A DNA stretch of 64,000 nt, from the NCBI GenBank assembly GCA_947503715.1, contig CANNER010000003.1, forward strand, positions 186,001 to 250,000, in the 5' to 3' direction. The position numbers and the translations under genes were made by a program. The notes below the pieces were generated by a model. That model was not told the DNA's origin. It did not search any database and worked only from the letters and a program-made list of their open reading frames with translations. Positions 9,114 to 17,908 of the stretch are shown piece by piece. Origin of the DNA: an uncultured Caulobacterales bacterium. Its GTDB lineage: Bacteria > Pseudomonadota > Alphaproteobacteria > Caulobacterales > Maricaulaceae. Positions within the stretch are counted from its first letter, which is position 1; each line of letters starts with the position of its first letter.

Positions 9114-10028
9114 TCATAGAGGCGCGCGCCCGTCTGCATTTGCAGGAGGTGATGCGACCGCTTGGCCCATGAAAATGAGACCATCATAATCTTCGGCGTT
9201 AAACCTGACATCAGTTTTTGGATAGGTTTTCAGCTCATCTTTCATTAGCACACGGAAAACGTTTGCGACTGCGACGGGATGGTCTGACCTGATCGTGTTC
9301 TGATATGGGTTGACCCCACAAATAATCGGTTGCCCGATGCAATTCCAACCCGTCCCTTCGGTCGCAACCATATCGAATGTGAGTGTCCGCGCGCGTGGTA
9401 GATGGGCCGCCATGAGCGTATAATCCAAATCCCCATAGGTCCAACGTCCCATACTGGCGTGCAGATTTCCGACAAGCACGATCGTTTTATCATGGTCTTG
9501 CGAAGCGACGATAATATTTTCCGCCATGCCCTTCTCAAAAGCAGCCGATCCCTCTGAAGGCGTTTCGAAAGTCTGAGAGGCTAAATTAACATCCCTGAAA
9601 GCCGTGACGAACAGAGGCTGCGCTTCACTTTTCCATTGCCTTGCCGTTTTTATTAACGACAAGACTGCTTCACTAGAGCGACCATCCGTGAAGCCGGTTG
9701 TCCACATTGGAGCCCTCAACATTTCTGTTTCGGCCTCATAACTTCCATCAGATTCTATAAAACCAGCTAGGCGGTTGTCCTCATCGTAGATTTCCAAGGC
9801 CAGATTCGTTTTCAAGCCTTTCGCCAAACTGTGACATGTCAAAGCCGAGACAAATTCCGGCGGAGCGGTCATACCGTGCAGTTCCCCTATAACGATTATA
9901 TCGGGGCCACTCGGAGACAAAAGAGCCTCCATCCCAATAATATCGGCGCAGTTCAGATCAGCTTCAGCATTAGAAGAGCTGCAGCCCATCAGTGCCAGAT
10001 AAACCGGAAATATTGCTAAAAGTCTCAT
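9114..10028 (-). CDS. ChaN/EreA-like lipoprotein
   Basis: 304 aa from the ATG at 10028, chosen because it begins a signal peptide with lipobox LMGC; an in-frame start 11 codons upstream is less likely. Motifs IVIGELHG near the N terminus and VLVGNLHAS in the C-terminal half are the paired Glu/His motifs of the ChaN / erythromycin-esterase-like fold, in which these residues bind haem or a metal or act in hydrolysis. Between them is LALEIYDED. Substrate unknown. It lies on the ruv strand, between ruvC and ruvA. Confidence 0.6.
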   Translation of the reverse strand: MRLLAIFPVYLALMGCSSSNAEADLNCADIIGMEALLSPSGPDIIVIGELHGMTAPPEFVSALTCHSLAKGLKTNLALEIYDEDNRLAGFIESDGSYEAETEMLRAPMWTTGFTDGRSSEAVLSLIKTARQWKSEAQPLFVTAFRDVNLASQTFETPSEGSAAFEKGMAENIIVASQDHDKTIVLVGNLHASMGRWTYGDLDYTLMAAHLPRARTLTFDMVATEGTGWNCIGQPIICGVNPYQNTIRSDHPVAVANVFRVLMKDELKTYPKTDVRFNAEDYDGLIFMGQAVASPPANADGRAPL

Positions 10029-10099
10029 GCCTGCTCCACAAATGATTCGTAACATTATCACATATCATTTTTATCCAGACAATTTATTTCCATTAGAGC

Positions 10100-10585
10100 C
10101 TAATACCGTGAATTCATATGGTTCGCGTGGGTAATGGCGATGGCGAGCGCGTCGGCCGCGTCGCCCGCTTTCACATTTGCACCGGGCAGGAGCATATTCA
10201 TCATATGCGCGACCTGCGCCTTATCCGCCGCGCCCGTGCCCACGACGGATTTTTTGACGAGGCGTGCCGCATATTCCCCGACATTCAAACCCTGCGTTGT
10301 GGCGGCGAGGATGCAGGCCGATCGCGCCTGACCCAGCTTCAGGGCGCTCATCGCATTGTCTTTCATAAAGGCATCCTCCACCCCAGCCTCGACGGGCGAG
10401 AACTCCGTGATAATCTCGGTCAGCGCCATAAACAGAAATGTCAGCCGCGATGGTAGCGGCTCTTTCTTTGGCGGGCGGATGACGCCATGCGCGACATGGG
10501 CCACCTTATTGCCCGTCTTATCAATGACGCCCCAGCCGCAAGCGACGATGGAAGGGTCTATCCCGATGATGCGTTTGGTCGTCAT
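10100..10585 (-). CDS. ruvC: Holliday junction endonuclease RuvC
   Basis: 161 aa resolvase that cuts Holliday junctions moved by RuvAB. The catalytic acidic residues are visible: Asp in GIDPS (most RuvC have GIDPG), Glu in GVEDAFMKDN, and the Asp pair in KAGDAADALAIAITH. Family-typical length. In many alphaproteobacteria it is next to ruvA; here two unrelated genes, one on the other strand, separate them. Confidence 0.95.
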   Translation of the reverse strand: MTTKRIIGIDPSIVACGWGVIDKTGNKVAHVAHGVIRPPKKEPLPSRLTFLFMALTEIITEFSPVEAGVEDAFMKDNAMSALKLGQARSACILAATTQGLNVGEYAARLVKKSVVGTGAADKAQVAHMMNMLLPGANVKAGDAADALAIAITHANHMNSRY

Positions 10586-10688
10586 AGGCTGCGCCTAACC
10601 CCGTTTTCCCAAAATTGCCACGGCTGTGTCGTAATCTAACCGTAATGTGGCGCGAGCCCGACGCTATTATGACAATCGGGAGACCAAG

Positions 10689-11471
10689 ATGAAACTTCGC
10701 CACACACTAACCGCATTTACCGCCGCGCTCAGCCTGAGCGCTTGCGCGACCGTCCCGCAATATACGTCGGGGGCGGATTATCTCAGTCGGCATAATGATC
10801 AGGACGTGATTGTGTCGTCCAGCGGCACGGATGCAAGCATTCGCGAGATCGCCGCGGTAGAACCCGACTTGCGATTTCCCGCCCGAATCGGTCTGGCGCG
10901 GATTGAGCGGGGGCAGTTGGTGAGCGTCCCTGCGGATGAAGCCGTACATTGGTCAGAGGCCGCGTCCACACTCGGTGCGGAATTTGGACAATTCGTTCCG
11001 GTTAGCCCCCTCATCGCGGATATGGTCGATCCCGCCAATTATCGCGAACCGCGAAATGTCGTCGATCATATTCGCAAGGGCTCGGCCCGACAGCATCTGG
11101 ATTATGTCATCGCCTATGAGGTGACCGACATGGCTGACACGGCAAGCAATGAACTAGGCTTTGCTGATTGGTCGATCCTTGGATTGTTTGTTCTGCCCTC
11201 GCGCGATTTGAAAGCCGAGAGCTCCGCCAGCGCGATCCTGCTCGATGTCCGCAATGGCTACCCTTATCTGACGGGTAGCACCTTCGCGGATAAAAAGGGC
11301 ATCAGCACATTTATGGGTCAAGGCGGCCGTGAGAAAAAATTGAAAGACAAGGCCCGCTCAATCGCCGTGCAGCAAATCGCGGCAGAATTTGCGGAAGGTT
11401 TACAGGATTTAAAACGGGTCGCGGACGGTGTGAAGCTGGCTGAGGCGCGTCAATCCCCGGCGGAAAACTGA
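10689..11471 (+). CDS. Predicted lipoprotein, paralogue of the secreted protein at 12313
   Basis: 260 aa from the ATG at 10689, which has GGGAGA upstream; the frame is open 14 codons further. Signal peptide with lipobox LSAC. The stretch RIGLARIERGQLVSVPADEAVHW and the later LDYVIAYEV match RIAVARLDGGRFIATPHDEEVDW and YSHIILYGL of the product of 12313-12960, so the two are distant paralogues. The last third contains a hydrophobic segment (WSILGLFVLPS) and a helical tail. Function unknown. It overlaps the convergent L,D-transpeptidase gene by 22 bases. Confidence 0.7.
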   Translation: MKLRHTLTAFTAALSLSACATVPQYTSGADYLSRHNDQDVIVSSSGTDASIREIAAVEPDLRFPARIGLARIERGQLVSVPADEAVHWSEAASTLGAEFGQFVPVSPLIADMVDPANYREPRNVVDHIRKGSARQHLDYVIAYEVTDMADTASNELGFADWSILGLFVLPSRDLKAESSASAILLDVRNGYPYLTGSTFADKKGISTFMGQGGREKKLKDKARSIAVQQIAAEFAEGLQDLKRVADGVKLAEARQSPAEN

Positions 11472-12133
11472 TAAGTCTTATTCGATACCGTAACATTGGG
11501 CGGAACACGTTCCCGCTCAAACCAATCCCAGCCCGTTTTCAAGTTCATCCAGAAAGCGTGGTTGGGATTTCCTGTTTGCGTCGCGAGAATTTCATCCGTC
11601 ATCTCAAACGGAAATATGTGGACACGGACGAAGGGCTGGCCGCCATCATATGCCTTTTCCATCAAAGCCCAAATTTCCTCGATCCCCGCAACCGTCATGG
11701 CGTAACAGCCAATCGACAAGCAATCGCCATGGACCATCAGAAAACTCCCCGTGCGGTTATGGGCGCGGTCATAGGCATTGGGAAAGCCTAGATTGAAGGA
11801 GAGATGATAGCTGGAATTCGGATTCATCGCACCAGGTTTGACAAAGTAAAACCCTTCCGGCGATTGCCCGTCACCTTCTTTTAATTTTGGGCCGAGGTCG
11901 CCAGACCACGTACAAATGTCGAAAGTCCGGTCAAGTTGGAAAACGCCGTCCGACCCGCGCCGCCAAGCTTCGAGATAACCTTTAGAGCGGTCGGACGTCG
12001 TTTTAACGATGCGTAGAAAGAGTTCGGAGGTCAGATTATTCGGAGAGGCATGGGTTACTGTCTCTGAGGCCGTCACAGATTGCCCGCATGCAGATAAGAT
12101 CACGGCGACGATTAATAACAGAATGCGTTTCAC
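11450..12133 (-). CDS. L,D-transpeptidase family lipoprotein (YafK-like)
   Basis: 227 aa. The N terminus is a signal peptide with lipobox LSAC. The catalytic signature is HGDCLSIGCYAMT, matching the HGxCxSxGCxxMT of YafK/DpaA-type murein L,D-transpeptidase-fold enzymes, with the second Cys as nucleophile; GFYFVKPGAMNPNSSYHLSFNLGFPN is the usual preceding segment. Members either cross-link peptidoglycan or cut lipoprotein-peptidoglycan links; which applies here cannot be told. The start is GTG with AAGGGG before it. It lies between two paralogous secreted-protein genes. Confidence 0.85.
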   Translation of the reverse strand: MKRILLLIVAVILSACGQSVTASETVTHASPNNLTSELFLRIVKTTSDRSKGYLEAWRRGSDGVFQLDRTFDICTWSGDLGPKLKEGDGQSPEGFYFVKPGAMNPNSSYHLSFNLGFPNAYDRAHNRTGSFLMVHGDCLSIGCYAMTVAGIEEIWALMEKAYDGGQPFVRVHIFPFEMTDEILATQTGNPNHAFWMNLKTGWDWFERERVPPNVTVSNKTYQFSAGD

Positions 12134-12312
12134 ATCCCCTTATTATCACAACCTCCGCCACAATCATCGTTAATTTGCCTTAAACGACCACATCCCGCCG
12201 CATTCTGCGCACATTACGAAAACATTGCCGCGAAATCATCACAACTCCGGCAAAGCCTCGCCCTATGTGACCGCCAAAAGGGTTTCATCAACAATCCTTG
12301 GAGGGCTAGACC

Positions 12313-12960
12313 ATGACGAAACTTCTCAAAACCGCCGCGATCGCCGCATTGATCACAGGCTTTGCAAATACAACTTTTGCACTCACACCCCATGATGGAT
12401 CTGCCGAAGCGCGTCAGATGGAGGTTCATACCGTCAACTCTGCGGAGGTCCGTCAGAGTGTCGCGTTGCGTCAGGACAAATTGACCCGCGATGACCGGAT
12501 TGCGGTGGCACGGTTAGACGGTGGGCGCTTCATTGCGACGCCACATGACGAGGAAGTCGATTGGACATATCTGAATAAACGGGTCGAGCTCGACATCGAA
12601 ATCCTTAGCGCCGGGGCGCATTTCAAATATTTGCCGGAAATCGACTTTCAGGGCGCGCGGGATACGGACAACAAGATCGACGAAATCCGCCTCGCCGCCG
12701 CGAATGAGGGCTATTCCCACATCATTCTCTACGGCCTCGACGCGGATGCCTATTGGGCGAGCTTCGGCGGCAAAGCGCTGTCCGAGACGGGTCTGACCTT
12801 TCATGACGATTGCGGCAGCTGGGACAGTGCCGCCGCGAAAGCGCTCCTCGTCAAGACACATACGGGCGAAGTGCTGGGCACCGCAAAAGCCGATGACGTC
12901 ACTTACAATATCGGCAAACTCGCCGACGATATGGAGCGGGTTCTGACCACGCTCACTTAG
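12313..12960 (+). CDS. Secreted protein, paralogue of the lipoprotein at 10689
   Basis: 215 aa with a strong GGAGGG ribosome binding site. N-terminal signal peptide (KLLKTAAIAALITGFANTTFA) without a lipobox Cys, so it should be periplasmic or secreted. The core RIAVARLDGGRFIATPHDEEVDW and IILYGLDADAYW align with the 10689-11471 product, including a shared 'rate helix' like segment before them. A Cys occurs in DDCGSWDS. Function unknown. A strong terminator follows at 13019-13054. Confidence 0.7.
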   Translation: MTKLLKTAAIAALITGFANTTFALTPHDGSAEARQMEVHTVNSAEVRQSVALRQDKLTRDDRIAVARLDGGRFIATPHDEEVDWTYLNKRVELDIEILSAGAHFKYLPEIDFQGARDTDNKIDEIRLAAANEGYSHIILYGLDADAYWASFGGKALSETGLTFHDDCGSWDSAAAKALLVKTHTGEVLGTAKADDVTYNIGKLADDMERVLTTLT

Positions 12961-13018
12961 ATCCGCCGGGCTAGCGCTGCGGCCTCTCCCCAAAAGAGGC
13001 GCGGCGTGGCGGGGGCAA

Positions 13019-13054
13019 GACAGGCGCGGGTCCCTCTCCACCCGCGCCTGTTTT
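13019..13054 (+). terminator. Rho-independent terminator
   Basis: Perfect stem ACAGGCGCGGG / CCCGCGCCTGT around a 10-base loop, followed by TTTTC. It ends the transcript of the secreted-protein gene at 12313-12960. Confidence 0.88.
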
Positions 13055-13078
13055 CAAGACTGACGGATTTACAATTGC

Positions 13079-13160
13079 CGTCATTACCGCCCTTGTGGCG
13101 GTAATCCATGCGATGGTCGAAATTTGGGTATGGATTACCGGGACAAGCCCGGTAATGACG
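13079..13160. repeat. REP/BIME-like double-hairpin palindromic element
   Basis: Two 33-base arms (13079-13111 and 13128-13160) are inverted copies of each other, with five differences, across a 16-base spacer. Each arm is also a hairpin by itself: ATTACCGCC / GGCGGTAAT in the first and ATTACCGGG / CCCGGTAAT in the second. The differences at the hairpin base are compensatory. This is the architecture of paired REP elements or a short miniature element. Confidence 0.8.
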
Positions 13161-13262
13161 ATGAAAGAAATGACTTCTCCTCAATATTCACAGGCTGTGA
13201 ATTGTATAAGAACCCTGCCTCTAACAAGTGACAAATCCGCAGAATCCGCGCACATAGCTCAC

Positions 13263-14759
13263 ATGGTATTCATCGCAGACAATGACACCGCGCCGGAAGT
13301 GCTCGACTCCACCCCGCAAAGCCAAGAGGCGGAGGCCGCCCTTCTGGGCGTGTTGCTCTATGACAATGAGGCCTATCACAAGATTTCGCAGATCGTGCAG
13401 GCCAAGCATTTCTACAATCCCGTCCATGTCCGCATTTTCGACTCCATCGCGCGCCTGATCGAGACGGGCAAGCTCGCCGATGCGATCGTTCTCAAGAACC
13501 GTTTCTCTCAGGATGAAACGCTGGTCGATATTGGCGGCGTCGAATATCTCGCGCTCCTGCTCGATAATGCCCCGCCCTCCGTCACGGCGCCGGAATATGC
13601 GAAACTCGTCTTTGACCTCGCCATGCGCCGTGAACTCATCCGCCTCGCCGATGACATCAAGGCCACCGCGACCAATCCGGATAGTGAGACCGACGCACAG
13701 GCGCAGATCATTACGGCGGAAGGCCAACTCTATAATCTCGCCGAACTCGGCGGGACGCAGCAGGGTTTTGTCGATTTCGAGACCGCCCTCGTCGCCTCTA
13801 TCGAAATGATGTCCGCCGCCTTTACGCGGGACGGCAATCTCTCCGGCATTTCCACGGGACTGATTGATTTGGATCGCCAGCTCGGTGGGTTGCATAAATC
13901 GGACCTCATCATCCTCGCGGGTCGTCCCTCTATGGGGAAAACCTCCCTCGCCACAAACATCGCCTTCCATGTCGCGAAACATTTCAAGAAAGAAAAAGAC
14001 GAGAACGGGATTGAGAAAACGGTGGATGGCGGTGTCGTCGGGTTCTTCTCGCTGGAGATGAGCTCGGAACAGCTCGCAACACGCCTCCTCGCGGAACAAT
14101 CGCGTGTCTCGTCTCATCATATCCGACGGGGCGATATCACGGCGGCGCAATATGAACACATCCGCGACGCGGCGGATGAAATCATACGCATCCCGCTGCA
14201 TATTGACGATACGGGCGGCCTGTCCATCGGGGCGCTCTCCGCACGGGCACGGCGGTTGAAACGTCAGCGCGGGCTCGACTGTATCGTGGTTGACTATCTG
14301 CAACTCCTGACCGGCGGCGCGGGTATGAGTTCCAGCGCGAACCGCGTGCAGGAGGTCTCCATGATCACGCAGGGCCTAAAAGCCCTCGCCAAGGAACTTG
14401 ACGTGCCGGTATTGGCGCTCGCCCAGCTCTCGCGGCAGGTCGAACAGCGCGACGATAAGCGTCCGCAACTCTCGGACCTCCGCGAATCCGGCTCTATTGA
14501 GCAGGACGCGGATGTCGTGATGTTCGTGTTCCGCGAAGAATATTACCTCTCCCGGACCGAACCCAGCGAAGACGACGTCGCCGCGCATGAGGAATGGCAA
14601 GCCAAGATGAGCAAGCTGCATGGCAAGGCCGAAGTTATTATCGGGAAACAACGGCACGGCCCAATTGGCACAGTTGCGTTATCGTTTGAGCCAAGCCTGA
14701 CGAAGTTCGGAAATTGGGTCGAAGAAGACTATACAGGCGGCGGTGGCGGCGCGTTTTAG
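13263..14759 (+). CDS. dnaB: Replicative DNA helicase DnaB
   Basis: 498 aa from the ATG at 13263. The frame stays open for 56 more codons, but that part runs through a palindromic repeat and has no conserved sequence, while the chosen start is followed soon by the DnaB N-terminal domain (PQSQEAEAALLGVLLYDNEAY). The RecA-like motor has Walker A GRPSMGKTS near residue 220, Walker B DYLQLL near 343 and the C-terminal motif LSDLRESGSIEQDADVV. It unwinds DNA at the fork as a hexamer and recruits primase. No obvious ribosome binding site. Confidence 0.96.
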   Translation: MVFIADNDTAPEVLDSTPQSQEAEAALLGVLLYDNEAYHKISQIVQAKHFYNPVHVRIFDSIARLIETGKLADAIVLKNRFSQDETLVDIGGVEYLALLLDNAPPSVTAPEYAKLVFDLAMRRELIRLADDIKATATNPDSETDAQAQIITAEGQLYNLAELGGTQQGFVDFETALVASIEMMSAAFTRDGNLSGISTGLIDLDRQLGGLHKSDLIILAGRPSMGKTSLATNIAFHVAKHFKKEKDENGIEKTVDGGVVGFFSLEMSSEQLATRLLAEQSRVSSHHIRRGDITAAQYEHIRDAADEIIRIPLHIDDTGGLSIGALSARARRLKRQRGLDCIVVDYLQLLTGGAGMSSSANRVQEVSMITQGLKALAKELDVPVLALAQLSRQVEQRDDKRPQLSDLRESGSIEQDADVVMFVFREEYYLSRTEPSEDDVAAHEEWQAKMSKLHGKAEVIIGKQRHGPIGTVALSFEPSLTKFGNWVEEDYTGGGGGAF

Positions 14760-14766
14760 TTAAACT

Positions 14767-15021
14767 CTACTTCTTCTTCGCCGCCGCCTTCCGCGCAGGC
14801 TTTTTCGCCGCCTTCAAAGCCTCAATTTCGGCCAGCGCCGCGTCCAGTCTCGCCTTCAGCACGTCGAATTCCTCACGGCTGACCAAGTCCATATCTTGGA
14901 CGAATTTCTCGGCCTGGGAGCGGCCCATAGCCTTTACTTCGTCGCCGACACCTTTGATGGCACCCACAGCATTGGTCATCAGGTTGGAGAGGTCATCGAG
15001 GGGTTTGTTTTTGCCTTGCAT
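14767..15021 (-). CDS. UbiK-family (BMFP/YqiC) accessory protein
   Basis: 84 aa from the ATG at 15021. The family pattern is visible: an N-terminal LDDLSNLMTNAVGAIKGVGDE amphipathic segment, then a coiled-coil helix with SREEFDVLKARLDAALAEIEAL, then a Lys/Ala-rich tail (KKPARKAAAKKK). Members bind membranes and in E. coli (UbiK) assist aerobic ubiquinone synthesis. Longer upstream frames would run into the lgt leader. Convergent with dnaB, divergent from lgt. Confidence 0.8.
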   Translation of the reverse strand: MQGKNKPLDDLSNLMTNAVGAIKGVGDEVKAMGRSQAEKFVQDMDLVSREEFDVLKARLDAALAEIEALKAAKKPARKAAAKKK

Positions 15022-15117
15022 GATGTCTGTCGTCTTTCGCTTTGAATGTCGTTCCCTTTCGATGTAGGGACGCGGAGACTTCAATTCCAGTTGCCAAAAG
15101 AACATTTAGGGTTCTCA

Positions 15118-16005
15118 ATGCTCATCTCTCTTATCACGGCTATCGATTTTCCGGGCTGGTTGTCCGAAAATGTGTTCACGATTGGCGGTTTTTCGCTGAA
15201 ATGGTACGGGCTCGGTTATGTGGTCGGCCTGTTTGGCGCTTACCTTTACGCCGTTCGCATGACGAAGCGTCGCGATATCTGGATCGCGGGCGGCGCGACT
15301 CGCAAACCCGAAATCGTCCCGACGGAAAACATGCTGTCCGATCTCATGTTTTACTGCCTGATCGGGATTATTCTCGGCGGACGGCTAGGATATGTCGCTC
15401 TCTATTCGCCCGAAACATTTCTAACCCCGCTCGACGTGCTCAAAGTCTGGGAAGGTGGCATGAGTTTTCACGGCGGCTTCTTGGGCGTTGTTGCGGCCTG
15501 CGCTTTTGCGAGTTGGAAATTCAAGATCGACAAGTTCCGCATTGGCGACATGGCCTCTATCGGTGCGCCCATCGGATTGGGCCTCGTGCGCCTTGCCAAT
15601 TTTGTCAATCAAGAGCTTTGGGGCCGCCCGACGGACCTGCCTTGGGCGATGCGGTTCCCGAAAGACCCCGATATGCTGCCCCGCCATCCCAGCCAGTTAT
15701 ATGAAGCCTTTCTGGAGGGTCTCGTGCTGTTTCTCATCCTTCGGTTCATGATGACGCGCTACAAGGCCCTGACAAAACCGGGCCTGATTTTTGGAGCTTT
15801 AATGTTCTTTTACGGACTCTTCCGCTTCTCCGTCGAATTCGTGCGCGAACCCGACGCCATTCCACAATTTGGCCTTCTAACGCGCGGCATGGCCTATAGC
15901 CTGCCCATGGTCCTCGCGGGCGCAGTGCTCATGCTCTGGGCGAACCGCCGCGCAGCTGTTTCACCGAAAAGACTCCCTGAAAAATCCGATGCCGAACCCG
16001 CTTGA
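15118..16005 (+). CDS. lgt: Prolipoprotein diacylglyceryl transferase Lgt
   Basis: 295 aa polytopic inner-membrane enzyme that moves diacylglycerol from phosphatidylglycerol to the lipobox Cys of prolipoproteins, the first step in maturing the several lipoproteins in this window. Signatures include the KWYGLGYVVGLFGAYLYA start, the YCLIGIILGGRLGYV helix, WEGGMSFHGGFLG, and the Lgt signature GRLGYVAL / LGLVRLANFVNQELWGRPTD. The ATG at 15118 is preferred over an in-frame start 24 codons earlier. It overlaps the next gene by 17 bases. Confidence 0.97.
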   Translation: MLISLITAIDFPGWLSENVFTIGGFSLKWYGLGYVVGLFGAYLYAVRMTKRRDIWIAGGATRKPEIVPTENMLSDLMFYCLIGIILGGRLGYVALYSPETFLTPLDVLKVWEGGMSFHGGFLGVVAACAFASWKFKIDKFRIGDMASIGAPIGLGLVRLANFVNQELWGRPTDLPWAMRFPKDPDMLPRHPSQLYEAFLEGLVLFLILRFMMTRYKALTKPGLIFGALMFFYGLFRFSVEFVREPDAIPQFGLLTRGMAYSLPMVLAGAVLMLWANRRAAVSPKRLPEKSDAEPA

Positions 16006-17095
16006 GGAAAAGCTGAAAAACCGCATTCGCGAAGCCGGTCCGATGAGCGTGGTGGAATATATGTCCGTTTGTCTTCTGGATCCTGTTTACGGGTACTATC
16101 CCACGCGTGACCCATTGGGCGCGGACGGAGACTTTATCACTGCGCCGGAAATTTCACAGATGTTTGGTGAGGTCCTTGGCCTCTGGTGCGTGCAGAGTTG
16201 GATTGATCTTGGACGGCCTGAAACATTGCACCTCGTCGAACTTGGCCCCGGGCGTGGGATCATGATGAGCGATATGCTTCGTGCCGCCGCCTTGGACCCC
16301 GCGTTTAAATCTGCCGTACAAGTCTGGCTGATAGAGGCGTCTGCCGCCTTGGAAGCCGTGCAAGGTCGAACTCTGGCCAATACAAATGTGCCTGTGAATT
16401 GGGCCGCACGGTTAGAGGATGTGCCAGCGGGACCCGCGCTCATCATTGGGAATGAGTTTCTCGACTGCCTCCCTATCCAGCAACTGATCTGCAGCGATCC
16501 ATTCGCCGGCAAGGATGGCTGGGTCGAGCGACGTGTAGGATTAGACGACGAAGACCGCCTCTGCTTCATCCGAATAGATGTTCCTGCGCCGACAATCCTG
16601 ACGGACCGCCTGCCGGAAGGCGCATCTGACGCCCGCAAGGATGACCTCTTAGAAATCTGCCCTGCCGTCGCACAAATTGTCGACACGCTTGTCCAACGTT
16701 TTGCGGACCATCCCGGACGCGCGCTGTTCATCGATTACGGGCCCGAGACGACGGAATTCGGCGACACGCTGCAAGCCCTGAAACGGCATGAGAAAGTCGG
16801 CGTGTTCTCTGACCCGGGCAATACGGACCTCACCGCCCGCGTCGATTTTGCAGCTTTGGGCGAGGTCGCGAAAGCGGCTGGGTTGGACACAACCCGCGCC
16901 ATTCCACAGCGCGAATTTCTTTCAAAACTCGGGATTGAAATGCGGGCGGTTTCGCTGACGAAATCCAAACCTGACGCCAAAGCCGTGATCGCGCGACAAC
17001 TCCACCGCCTGATGGCCGATGACGAAATGGGCGAGTTGTTCAAGGCCATCTGCCTCTCCTCTCCCGACCTGCCGACACCTTTGGGACTACGCTAG
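15989..17095 (+). CDS. MidA/NDUFAF7-family SAM-dependent methyltransferase
   Basis: 368 aa cytoplasmic protein of the DUF185 family. Conserved segments are GDFITAPEISQMFGEVLGLW near residue 50, the SAM-binding LVELGPGRGIMMSDML, GNEFLDCLPIQQ and the C-terminal ALFIDYGP. The mitochondrial member NDUFAF7 methylates an arginine of a complex I subunit; the bacterial substrate is not settled. It starts inside lgt and its stop overlaps the GTG of pgeF by one base. Confidence 0.9.
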   Translation: MPNPLEEKLKNRIREAGPMSVVEYMSVCLLDPVYGYYPTRDPLGADGDFITAPEISQMFGEVLGLWCVQSWIDLGRPETLHLVELGPGRGIMMSDMLRAAALDPAFKSAVQVWLIEASAALEAVQGRTLANTNVPVNWAARLEDVPAGPALIIGNEFLDCLPIQQLICSDPFAGKDGWVERRVGLDDEDRLCFIRIDVPAPTILTDRLPEGASDARKDDLLEICPAVAQIVDTLVQRFADHPGRALFIDYGPETTEFGDTLQALKRHEKVGVFSDPGNTDLTARVDFAALGEVAKAAGLDTTRAIPQREFLSKLGIEMRAVSLTKSKPDAKAVIARQLHRLMADDEMGELFKAICLSSPDLPTPLGLR

Positions 17096-17841
17096 TGACT
17101 CCTCCTTTTCTGACATCAGATGCGCTAACCGTTCCGCACGGATTTTTCGGTCGTAAAGGCGGCGTGTCGACAGGCACATATGAGAGCCTGAATGCTGGAC
17201 TCCGCTCTGACGATGAACGCGAAAATGTGGAGGAAAACCGCAAACGTATCCGCGAGGCCCTGAACGCCGATTATATGGTTAGCCTCCATCAGGTGCATTC
17301 TGACCGTGTCGTCATCGCGACGGATGAGCCGGTCGGAGACATGGAAGCCGACGGTTTAGTGACCACTGTTCCGCGCCTTGCCATCACCGCGATGGGGGCT
17401 GATTGCGGGATGGTCCTGCTGTCTGATCCAAAAGCAGGCGTTGTCGGTGCGTGTCATGCGGGCTGGCGCGGAGCCTTGGGCGGGATTGTGGAAGCAACTG
17501 TCGCCACGATGTGCGAACTCGGCGCCTCGCCTGCGGACATATCCGCCACGCTTGGCCCTTGTATCGGACCGGAAAAATACGAGGTCGGTGAAGAGTTTCG
17601 GTCTGAGTTTTTAGCAATGGACGAAGAATACGCGCGTTTCTTCCACACGCCGACAGACGCCAAGCCCCATTTCGACCTCCCGGCGTTCATCCTGTCACGA
17701 TTGAACGTCATGGGCGTGCGCGGAAATTGGATTGGCGGCTGCACTTATGCACAGCCTGAGACCTATTTCTCTTACCGCCGCAACACACATCAAGGAATTG
17801 AGGGCTATGGCCGGAACTTATCCGCTATAATGCTCGCCTAG
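17095..17841 (+). CDS. pgeF: Peptidoglycan editing factor PgeF (YfiH/laccase-domain)
   Basis: 248 aa. The metal/catalytic motifs of the family are present: [10 protein letters not shown], the [24 protein letters not shown] segment with the Cys-His pair, and [15 protein letters not shown]. In E. coli the protein removes wrongly inserted L-Ser in place of L-Ala in cell wall precursors; older annotations call it polyphenol oxidase. The start is GTG overlapping the upstream stop, giving a tight lgt-midA-pgeF operon. Confidence 0.93.
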   Translation: MTPPFLTSDALTVPHGFFGRKGGVSTGTYESLNAGLRSDDERENVEENRKRIREALNADYMVSLHQVHSDRVVIATDEPVGDMEADGLVTTVPRLAITAMGADCGMVLLSDPKAGVVGACHAGWRGALGGIVEATVATMCELGASPADISATLGPCIGPEKYEVGEEFRSEFLAMDEEYARFFHTPTDAKPHFDLPAFILSRLNVMGVRGNWIGGCTYAQPETYFSYRRNTHQGIEGYGRNLSAIMLA

Positions 17842-17908
17842 TGCATGGACTCTGACTTGTCCGCTCTGTAACGAACCTCAACACAGCGCGAAATTCGGGA
17901 ACAGCGTC

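Larger units (their letters stand above)
12961..13262. other. Intergenic region with terminator and palindromic repeat
   Basis: About 300 bases before dnaB. It holds a rho-independent terminator (13019-13054) and a double-hairpin inverted repeat (13079-13160). The reading frame of dnaB is open through the repeat, but that part shows no protein-like character. Confidence 0.8.

Noticed and set aside
12170..12183. TTAATTTGCCTTAA as a CtrA box upstream of the 12313 gene
   Set aside because: The spacer is six bases, not seven.
13095..13262. 56-codon N-terminal extension of dnaB
   Set aside because: It runs through the palindromic repeat, has no similarity to the DnaB N terminus, and a better start exists at 13263.
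13221..14303. 360-codon minus-strand open frame opposite dnaB
   Set aside because: It is a shadow of the high-GC dnaB gene; no recognisable domain, no ribosome binding site, and its sequence is His/Arg/Asp-rich as expected of an antisense frame.
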